DNA of 19,803 nucleotides from JANNRW01 sp031401815 (GTDB lineage Bacteria; Desulfobacterota; Desulfuromonadia; Geobacterales; DSM-12255): positions 1 to 19,803 of the forward strand of contig JANNRW010000096.1 of NCBI GenBank assembly GCA_031401815.1, given 5' to 3'. This document shows, in pieces, positions 1 through 5,535 of the stretch. The notes under the pieces were generated by a model, which searched no databases, was not told the DNA's origin, and saw only the letters and a program-made list of their open reading frames with translations. Position 1 is the first letter of the stretch; the number at the start of each line of letters is the position of its first letter. Made by a program: the position numbers and the translations under genes.

Positions 1-308
1 GCCAGACGTCTGAAAATCCGTTGCGCACGATCCTTGATGCTCTCTCCAAGGGTGCTGGAGTCAATCATCGCGAAGATATCGGCATAGTGGCGATGATGCC
101 GGGCATCTGTTGCCCGGACATCAAGGTGAACCCCTCGCAGACCCTGACGAAGGCAGTTTTCTACAGTAAGGTGGTAGCTGGAGACCGGCAGGGGGAGCTT
201 TGCCAGTTCGATCCGCAGGTAATCAAGCGGCAGACCCAGATCGATCAGGGCGGCTACCGTCATGTCGCCGGCAATACCGGCGGCGCAGTCGATGTAAAGG
301 GTTTTCAT
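1..308 (-). CDS. larC: LarC-like nickel-pincer cofactor biosynthesis protein, N-terminal part
   Basis: Reading the minus strand from the ATG at 308 gives 102 residues open to the window edge, starting MKTLYIDCAAGIAGDM and containing DIFAMIDSSTLGESIKDRAQ. The N-terminal DCxxGIxGDM block is the signature of the LarC (DUF111) family, which inserts nickel into the pyridinium dithiocarboxylate pincer cofactor of lactate racemase-type enzymes. Family members are about 400 residues, so only the first quarter is here; the C-terminus lies to the left. A GAGAG Shine-Dalgarno sits a few bases before the ATG. The gene is divergent from hypA, so two nickel-metallocentre functions share one intergenic region. 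Which racemase/epimerase it serves cannot be seen. Confidence 0.85.
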   Translation of the reverse strand, partial: MKTLYIDCAAGIAGDMTVAALIDLGLPLDYLRIELAKLPLPVSSYHLTVENCLRQGLRGVHLDVRATDARHHRHYADIFAMIDSSTLGESIKDRAQRIFRRL

Positions 309-655
309 TGAATCTCTCGTCAGACAGTTTCGCCGGTGGAAATGTTTAAAAACAGACGCAATCTATTCAGCACTTTCCCAGACAAGATAATTTTACGGCA
401 AATCCCCCCTCGCCCCCCTTTCAAAAAGGGGGGTTTTTAAAGCTTCCCCCTTTCTGAAAGGGGGATTGAGGGGGATTTGCTTCTGACGGTCTCTACGTGC
501 TGAACAGTTAAAAACAGATTCGAAGTATAGCATGACCGGGGAGAAAGGGAAGTGGACAATACAAACAAGCTCCAAGTCATTTTAACAGGATGATATCAGT
601 TCTAATCCTCTCCTGTTTCTGCTACATTATCGCAAGGAACTGACAAGAGGTAACT
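309..655. other. Divergent intergenic region larC/hypA
   Basis: This stretch between two divergently transcribed genes must hold promoters for both. I see no convincing sigma-70 or sigma-54 pair. Its main content is a large palindromic element (separate entry) at about 363-507. The remainder, about 520-640, is moderately AT-rich and carries no recognisable gene. A short minus-strand reading frame across the palindrome is only a translation of the repeat. Confidence 0.6.
363..507. repeat. Imperfect palindromic MITE-like element with C/G-run hairpins
   Basis: The outer arms CTATTCAGCAC (363-373) and GTGCTGAACAG (497-507) are inverted with one mismatch. Inside, GCAAATCCCCC (398-408) pairs with GGGGGATTTGC (470-480). 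The interior holds two smaller hairpins, a run of C then TTT against a run of G at about 413-433, and CCCCCTTT/AAAGGGGG at 446-464. The direct repeat TTAAAAACAGA occurs at 346-356 and 508-518, immediately outside the arms or close to them, and could be a target duplication. The nested symmetry and position between divergent genes argue against a plain terminator. Whether it is repeated elsewhere in the genome is not visible here. Confidence 0.7.
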
Positions 656-988
656 GTGCACGAACTTTCAATAGCACAAGGGGTTGTGGAGATTTGCGAA
701 CAGAACGCTGCGGGACGGCGGGTCACTCTGGTCTGTCTTGAGATAGGCGCACTCTCCGGAGTTGTTCCCGAGGCGCTTGAATTCTGCTTTGACTCCTGTA
801 CTCAAGGATCTCTTCTGGAGGGTGCAGCTCTTCAAATTGAAAGAGTAAGTGCAACCGGTTATTGTGATAACTGCTGCCAGTTGTTTCCGATAGAGGTTTA
901 TTTCGATCCATGCCCTGCCTGTGGTGCCTTCCGGCTCGAAGTCAGAAGCGGCGAAGAGATGAGAGTCAAATATCTGGAGGTAGAATAA
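656..988 (+). CDS. hypA: Hydrogenase/urease nickel incorporation protein HypA
   Basis: This 110-residue protein begins MHELSIAQGVVEIC, the invariant HypA start whose His2 binds nickel. A zinc site follows as C70-x2-C73 and C86-x2-C89 (CDNC and CPAC). HypA works with HypB to deliver nickel to the large subunit of [NiFe]-hydrogenase after the Fe(CN)2CO group is installed. The start codon is GTG, preceded by AAGAGG with about five bases of spacing; no ATG would keep the required His2. Its length is normal for the family (about 113). It is the first gene of the hyp operon, and hypB starts three bases after its stop. Confidence 0.95.
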   Translation: MHELSIAQGVVEICEQNAAGRRVTLVCLEIGALSGVVPEALEFCFDSCTQGSLLEGAALQIERVSATGYCDNCCQLFPIEVYFDPCPACGAFRLEVRSGEEMRVKYLEVE

Positions 989-991
989 CGT

Positions 992-1831
992 ATGTGTACC
1001 ACCTGCGGTTGCCCTGCTGACAATCATGATCAGCACCATAATCACGACGGTCATCACCATGATCACCACCACCATGACCATCATCATCCCCATAAGCCGG
1101 TTACTGGAGAAAGAGTGTCGGTAGAGCTGGATATCCTTGCAAAGAATAACCGGCTGGCAGCTGATAACCGTCGCATCCTTATGGAGAGTGGGGTTTTTGC
1201 CTTGAACCTGGTAAGTTCTCCAGGATCCGGAAAGACATCGATCCTGGAACGAACCTTGCGCGAGCTCTCTGCCTCTGTTCGCTTCGCAGTGATCGAAGGT
1301 GATCAGCAGACTGACAATGATGCCCGGCGGATTGCTGCAACCGGAGCGCCTGTCAGGCAGATCAATACCGGGGCCGGTTGCCATCTGGATGCGCACATGG
1401 TGGGGCATGCAATGGAAAAGCTTCCGATTGCCGACATGGATATCCTTTTTATTGAAAACGTCGGAAATCTCGTCTGTCCTGCAGCTTTTGATCTGGGTGA
1501 AGCGCATAAGATCGTTGTGCTCTCTGTCACAGAAGGTGAAGATAAGCCGTTCAAGTATCCGCAGATGTTTCATGCTGCCGATGTAATGCTCCTTAACAAG
1601 ATCGATCTGCTCCCTTATCTTGATTTCGATCTGGAAAAATGCCTGGATATGGCTCGAAGAGTGAGCCCCGACATCAGGATATTTCAGGTTTCTGCCAAAA
1701 GCGGCGAAGGGATGAAGGGGTGGTATGACTGGCTTTTGGAGGGTCGGAAGGCTGGAAGATCTGAAGGTCGGAGGGTCGGAAGGCTAGAGGGTCGGAAGGT
1801 CGGAAGACCGGAAGGCTGGAAGGTAAGCTGA
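992..1831 (+). CDS. hypB: Hydrogenase nickel incorporation GTPase HypB, with repeat-derived C-terminal tail
   Basis: HypB is a SIMIBI-class GTPase that supplies nickel for hydrogenase maturation with HypA. Visible in order: an N-terminal MCTTCGC high-affinity nickel motif (residues 1-7); a histidine-rich stretch, residues 11-34, with 15 His, for nickel storage; the P-loop SSPGSGKT (75-82); the metal-site segment GAGCH (127-131); ENVGNLVCP (155-163); and NKID (202-205). The normal fold ends near WYDWLL at 244-249. Residues 251-279 are an added basic tail with an 8-residue period (GRKAGRSE, GRRVGRLE, GRKVGRPE, GWKVS), translated from an octanucleotide tandem repeat. The tail is not a HypB feature I know and may be dispensable. 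The gene is separated from hypF by the inverted continuation of that repeat. Confidence 0.95.
   Translation: MCTTCGCPADNHDQHHNHDGHHHDHHHHDHHHPHKPVTGERVSVELDILAKNNRLAADNRRILMESGVFALNLVSSPGSGKTSILERTLRELSASVRFAVIEGDQQTDNDARRIAATGAPVRQINTGAGCHLDAHMVGHAMEKLPIADMDILFIENVGNLVCPAAFDLGEAHKIVVLSVTEGEDKPFKYPQMFHAADVMLLNKIDLLPYLDFDLEKCLDMARRVSPDIRIFQVSAKSGEGMKGWYDWLLEGRKAGRSEGRRVGRLEGRKVGRPEGWKVS
1742..1829. repeat. Octanucleotide tandem repeat, consensus GGTCGGAA, about 10 copies
   Basis: From 1742 the sequence can be written as successive 8-base units: GGTCGGAA, GGCTGGAA, GATCTGAA, GGTCGGAG, GGTCGGAA, GGCTAGAG, GGTCGGAA, GGTCGGAA, GACCGGAA, GGCTGGAA, then a degenerate GGTAAGCT. Because 8 is not a multiple of 3, three units make 24 bases, giving the 8-residue period of the HypB tail. 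All of it lies inside the hypB reading frame, which stops at 1829-1831. Confidence 0.9.
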
Positions 1832-1891
1832 CCTTCTAATCTTCTGACCTTCTGACCCTCCGACCCTCTGACCCTCCGACTCCTGACTTCT
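1830..1891. repeat. Inverted continuation of the octanucleotide repeat between hypB and hypF
   Basis: Beginning at 1830 the units are GACCTTCT, AATCTTCT, GACCTTCT, GACCCTCC, GACCCTCT, GACCCTCC, then a degenerate end to about 1891. They are the reverse complement of the units in the hypB tail (GGAGGGTC type). The two arms could form a long hairpin spanning the hypB stop codon. There is no T-run after it and hypF begins within about 16 bases, so it does not look like an ordinary terminator, though it could attenuate transcription or decouple hypF translation. Confidence 0.85.
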
Positions 1892-1893
1892 AC

Positions 1894-1909
1894 GAGAGGT
1901 TAATCTATA
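1894..1909 (+). promoter_or_regulatory. Shine-Dalgarno and non-canonical ATA start of hypF
   Basis: GAGAGG at 1894-1899 lies seven bases before ATA at 1907-1909. The only codon between the in-frame TAA (1901-1903) and ATA is TCT. No canonical start codon occurs in frame until GTG at 2027. ATA occupies the place of the family's initiator Met. A sequencing error for ATG is the main alternative. Confidence 0.6.
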
Positions 1910-4174
1910 AAACGGCTCTGCATCAAAATCAACGGTATTGTCCAGGGGGTTGGTTTCCGCCCTTTCATCTACCGGCTTGCCGGTCGCTTCGGGCTTGTCG
2001 GCTGGGTCAGAAACGGCTCTGACGGGGTGTTGATCGAGATCCAGGGGGAGGGTGTGGCGCTGCAATCCTTTGTTGCTGCCATAGCTGCCGAGGCACCGCC
2101 ACTGGCGCTTGTTGTCTCCCTTGAGAGCCGAGAGATTCCGGTTTCAACAGGTGACGGGTTTGTCATAATAGAGAGCAACAGCGGAAGTGGTCTGACCATG
2201 GTCTCCCCTGATTGTGATGTCTGCCCCGACTGTCTTCGCGAACTGTTCGATCCTCTGGACAGGCGCTATCATTATCCGTTCATCAACTGTACAAACTGCG
2301 GCCCCCGCTACTCCATCATTACTGCCACCCCTTACGACCGACCAAACACCACTATGGCCAGTTTCCCCCTCTGTCCTGAATGTTTACGGGAATATGATGA
2401 TCCGATGGATCGCCGCTTTCATGCCCAGCCTGTTGCCTGCCATCTGTGCGGTCCCAGGCTCAGGCTGCTTGATGCAGTTGGCAACACGCTCCCCGGCGAT
2501 CCGCTGGCAATCGCACTCTCTGCACTGCGAAATGGGAAGATATTGGCAGTTAAAGGGGTTGGCGGCTACCATCTGGCGGTTGATCCTTGCAACGAGGAAG
2601 CAGTTGTTGAACTCCGCCGTCGTAAAAAACGTGATGAGAAACCTTTTGCCATAATGACGGCAGATCTGGACAAGGCAGAGCTTTTTGTCAGTCTGAATGA
2701 AACAGAAAAACGATTTCTGACAGGATCGGAGCGACCCATAGTTCTTGCCCGCAAGCAGTCCGGCAACCCTGCTGCCCTTCAGGTAGCTCCGGCGAATGAC
2801 TGGTTCGGAATAATGCTCCCTTCATCACCACTGCACTACCTTCTGCTTGAGGCTTTTCCTGCACTGGTAATGACCAGTGCCAATCTTTCCGACGAGCCGG
2901 TCATCTACCGCGACGATGATGCTGTGAAGCAACTGGCTGGAATAGCTGATCTTTTCTTGCTGCATGACCGGGAGATTCATGCTCCTAGTGATGACTCGGT
3001 CATAAGGGTTTTCCGGACTCATCCGCTCATGCTGCGACGCTCTCGTGGATATGTTCCCCGCGCGATCCTCCTCCCATCAAACCAGAGAAGCGTTCTTGCT
3101 CTGGGTGGCGAGCTGAAGAGCAGTGTCTGTCTTACGACTGGCGATCAGGCATACATGAGTCGCCACATAGGTGATCTGAAGAGTTCGGCCACACTGGCTT
3201 CTCTTGATGACACAATTACAGGGCTGAAGAAGATTACCGGGATAGCACCCGAGGTTGTTGCGCATGACATGCACCCTGATTATCTGACAACGCTGCTGGC
3301 TGAAAAATTCACCAGTTTGCCAAAGGTTGCAGTGCAGCACCATCATGCCCATCTTGCTGCCTGTATGGCCGAAAACAGGCTGGAAGGGGATACCATCGGT
3401 GTTGTCTTTGATGGAGCCGGTTACGGCAGTGACGGCACAATCTGGGGGGGCGAGTTTCTGGTCGGCGGATACGACCGGTTCAGCCGGGCAGGCCACCTGC
3501 GTCTGATGCGCCTTCCAGGTGGTGACAAAGCAGCCCGCGAGCCTTACCGGATGGCGATTGCTCTTCTTTACGAGCTCTACGGTGACACTCTCTTCAGCAG
3601 GCAGATCAAATCCCTTTGCCGGGTTGAAGAGAGCGAACGTCAGCTGTTTCTTAAAATGCTGGAAAAAGGGATCAATTCACCCCTCTCTTCCAGTTGCGGA
3701 CGCCTTTTTGACGGAGTGGCGGCGCTTCTGGGTCTTCGTAACATCATCAGTTACGAAGGGCAGGCTGCGATTGAGCTGGAAGGGGTTGCGGAGCGTGGCG
3801 CACCGGGCAACCCCTATCCGTTGCCTGTAGTTCGGGAAAATGATATTCTGATCCTCGACTGGCGACCGCTGGTGGCAGCGCTGGAAGCTGATTTACTTAT
3901 GAACCGCTCAGTAGCCGACATTGCAGCTACTTTTCACCTCTCTCTGGCTTTGGGAGCTGCTGCTGTCTGTCACGAAATCCGGAGAACCAGTGGTCTTGAC
4001 AGGGTAGTTCTCTCCGGGGGTGTTTTTCAGAACAGACTGCTCAGTGAGCAGCTGGTAACTCAACTGACAGCTGACGGGTTTCAGCTCTTCTGCCACAGGC
4101 TGGTGCCGCCGGGTGACGGCGGGCTGGCGCTGGGGCAGGCTATTATAGCAGGAAGGGGTCAGATATGTGTGTAG
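1907..4174 (+). CDS. hypF: Carbamoyltransferase HypF (apparent ATA start)
   Basis: HypF makes the cyanide ligands of the NiFe centre, using carbamoyl phosphate to form a thiocarbamate on HypE. Domains in order: acylphosphatase, with GIVQGVGFRPF at residues 10-20; two zinc fingers, with Cys pairs 106/109, 128/131, 156/159 and 178/181; a YrdC-like domain from about 200 (KGVGGYHLAV, KKRDEKPFAIM); and a C-terminal Kae1-like domain (VQHHHAHLAACM, VVFDGAGYGSDG, LSGGVFQNRLL). The length of 755 residues fits the family only if translation starts at 1907. The in-frame stop at 1901-1903 and the lack of ATG/GTG/TTG before 2027 force this: a GTG start at 2027 would delete the acylphosphatase motif. ATA at 1907 is preceded by GAGAGG with seven bases of spacing and is followed by AAACGG, matching the usual MKR start. 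The 3' end overlaps hypC by 10 bases. Confidence 0.93.
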   Translation: MKRLCIKINGIVQGVGFRPFIYRLAGRFGLVGWVRNGSDGVLIEIQGEGVALQSFVAAIAAEAPPLALVVSLESREIPVSTGDGFVIIESNSGSGLTMVSPDCDVCPDCLRELFDPLDRRYHYPFINCTNCGPRYSIITATPYDRPNTTMASFPLCPECLREYDDPMDRRFHAQPVACHLCGPRLRLLDAVGNTLPGDPLAIALSALRNGKILAVKGVGGYHLAVDPCNEEAVVELRRRKKRDEKPFAIMTADLDKAELFVSLNETEKRFLTGSERPIVLARKQSGNPAALQVAPANDWFGIMLPSSPLHYLLLEAFPALVMTSANLSDEPVIYRDDDAVKQLAGIADLFLLHDREIHAPSDDSVIRVFRTHPLMLRRSRGYVPRAILLPSNQRSVLALGGELKSSVCLTTGDQAYMSRHIGDLKSSATLASLDDTITGLKKITGIAPEVVAHDMHPDYLTTLLAEKFTSLPKVAVQHHHAHLAACMAENRLEGDTIGVVFDGAGYGSDGTIWGGEFLVGGYDRFSRAGHLRLMRLPGGDKAAREPYRMAIALLYELYGDTLFSRQIKSLCRVEESERQLFLKMLEKGINSPLSSSCGRLFDGVAALLGLRNIISYEGQAAIELEGVAERGAPGNPYPLPVVRENDILILDWRPLVAALEADLLMNRSVADIAATFHLSLALGAAAVCHEIRRTSGLDRVVLSGGVFQNRLLSEQLVTQLTADGFQLFCHRLVPPGDGGLALGQAIIAGRGQICV

Positions 4175-4395
4175 GTGTACCGATGCAGGTAATAAGTATT
4201 GATGGAGATGACGTTGTAGCGGAAACAGATGGAGTCCGCCGCAACGCCAGCTTGATGATCCTTGGCGACGAGGTCAAGGTAGGGGATTACCTCATCATTC
4301 ACGCAGGGTTTGCTATCTCGAAACTGGATGAGGGGGAAGCGCAGGAGACGCTCAGGTTGATGAAGGAAGTCTTCTCGCAAGAGGACATGGCATGA
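4165..4395 (+). CDS. hypC: Hydrogenase assembly chaperone HypC/HupF
   Basis: This 76-residue protein begins MCVGVPMQVI. The Met-Cys2-x-Gly-x-Pro start is the HypC signature: Cys2, after Met removal, binds the Fe(CN)2CO precursor and contacts HypD and the hydrogenase large subunit. The middle (NASLMILGDEVKVGDYLIIHAGFAISKLD) is the OB-like barrel of the family, and the length is normal. The start lies inside the end of hypF and the stop overlaps the hypD start in ATGA, so translation of the three genes is probably coupled. Confidence 0.95.
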   Translation: MCVGVPMQVISIDGDDVVAETDGVRRNASLMILGDEVKVGDYLIIHAGFAISKLDEGEAQETLRLMKEVFSQEDMA

Positions 4396-5483
4396 ACTAT
4401 CAGGATGAATACCGCGACCGCGAACTGGTGCAGGGGCTGGCAGAGAAGTTGTGCCGCCTGGTTGTCGGAAGGACAACGCCGATGACCTTCATGGAGGTCT
4501 GCGGCACTCATACCATGGCGATTTACCGCTTTGGCCTGCGCAGTCTGCTGCCGCCAGAGGTGAGGCTGATCTCCGGCCCCGGCTGCCCGGTCTGCGTGAC
4601 CCCTAATGACTATCTTGACCGGGCAATTGCCATCTGCCGACTCCCCGGTGTCATTACTACAACCTTTGGCGATATGATGAGGGTGCCGGGTTCAAGCTCT
4701 TCGTTGATGGAAGAGCGAGCCAGGGGGGCGGATATCCGCATTGTCTACTCTCCACTTGATGCTGTGGCCATTGCAGCGGCAAATCCTGAGAAAAAGGTGG
4801 TCTTCCTCGGGGTAGGTTTTGAAACCACAGCCCCCACAGTTGCAGGGAGCATCCTGGCCGCAGAGGTACGCGGTTTGAAAAACTATTTTGTCCTTGCCTC
4901 CCACAAGACCATTCCGATCCCGATGCAGCTGCTTGCCGCTGATCCGGAACTTCAGCTCAATGGCTACATCTGTCCGGCTCATGTCAGTACTATCATAGGT
5001 GTAGATGCTTATCGGCCACTGGCGGAGGAGTTCCATACCCCCTGTGTCCTCACCGGTTTTGAACCGGCTGATGTTCTGATGGGGGTACTGATGCTGGCCA
5101 GGCAGGTAGTTGCAGGAGAGAGCAGGGTTGAGGTTCAGTACAGCCGGGTGGTTCGTCACGAGGGGAATCTGAAGGCGCAGGCGATACTGGCGCAACTGTT
5201 CACCCCTTGCGATGTCCCCTGGCGCGGAATCGGTGTAATTCCGGGGAGCGGCCTGAAGTTACAGGAGCGCTATGCAGCCTTTGATGCGGAGATCATGCTA
5301 CCGGTAGCGGTAGAGCCAGCAGTGGAGCATCCCGGTTGCTGCTGCGGCGAAGTCCTCAAGGGCAAGATGTCCCCCTTTGACTGCCCGCTTTTTGCGACTG
5401 CCTGCACCCCTGAAATGCCGGTTGGAGCCTGCATGGTTTCATCTGAGGGGACATGCGCTGCTGCGTACAAGTATGGCCGCTAA
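4392..5483 (+). CDS. hypD: Hydrogenase formation protein HypD
   Basis: HypD is the iron-sulfur scaffold on which Fe(CN)2CO is assembled together with HypC and HypE. The 363 residues show FMEVCGTHTM (Cys37), SGPGCPVCVTP (Cys65, Cys68) and the C-terminal [4Fe-4S] region with cysteines around 316-318 (CCCGEVLKG), 331, 338, 347 and 355, including TPEMPVGACMVSSEGTCAA. Its length is normal. The start shares four bases with the hypC stop. It is the last hyp gene in the window: hypE, which usually follows, is absent and an exopolysaccharide gene begins 41 bases later. Confidence 0.96.
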   Translation: MNYQDEYRDRELVQGLAEKLCRLVVGRTTPMTFMEVCGTHTMAIYRFGLRSLLPPEVRLISGPGCPVCVTPNDYLDRAIAICRLPGVITTTFGDMMRVPGSSSSLMEERARGADIRIVYSPLDAVAIAAANPEKKVVFLGVGFETTAPTVAGSILAAEVRGLKNYFVLASHKTIPIPMQLLAADPELQLNGYICPAHVSTIIGVDAYRPLAEEFHTPCVLTGFEPADVLMGVLMLARQVVAGESRVEVQYSRVVRHEGNLKAQAILAQLFTPCDVPWRGIGVIPGSGLKLQERYAAFDAEIMLPVAVEPAVEHPGCCCGEVLKGKMSPFDCPLFATACTPEMPVGACMVSSEGTCAAAYKYGR

Positions 5484-5490
5484 AGTGTAA

Positions 5491-5497
5491 AAAGGAG
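5491..5497 (+). promoter_or_regulatory. Orphan Shine-Dalgarno after hypD
   Basis: AAAGGAG sits eight bases after the hypD stop, as expected for the next gene of a hyp operon, but no long reading frame starts at the right distance. The nearest start-like codon (TTG at 5505) runs only 15 codons before a stop. The following TPR gene's first ATG is 28 bases away. It may be the leftover of a lost gene such as hypE, or may serve a short leader peptide. Confidence 0.35.
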
Positions 5498-5504
5498 TTA
5501 ATCA

Positions 5505-5535
5505 TTGACAACTTATCTTAAAACATGGATATTAT
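5505..5535 (+). promoter_or_regulatory. Candidate sigma-70 promoter before the TPR gene
   Basis: A perfect TTGACA (5505-5510) is followed by TATTAT (5530-5535) with a 19-base spacer, or by GATATT at 17 bases. It would drive the exopolysaccharide genes independently of the hyp operon. If it is real, transcription starts near 5542, downstream of the first ATG of the TPR gene, so a later ATG would be used. The long spacer keeps this tentative. Confidence 0.25.

Noticed and set aside
393..575. A 60-codon minus-strand frame across the intergenic palindrome
   Set aside because: The peptide (NPPFRKGE, PLFERGARGD) is simply the palindrome translated; it is repeat-derived and has no independent sign of being a gene.
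668..1573. A 301-codon open frame on the minus strand opposite hypA and hypB
   Set aside because: Its translation has no family resemblance and low-complexity stretches of Met/Val that mirror the His-rich codons of hypB; hypA and hypB on the other strand are unmistakable.
1742..1891. Inverted octamer repeat as a transcription terminator between hypB and hypF
   Set aside because: There is no T-tract, and hypF lies immediately downstream in an operon that needs read-through.
1742..1891. CRISPR-like array
   Set aside because: The units are 8 bases, contiguous and without spacers; no Cas gene is present.
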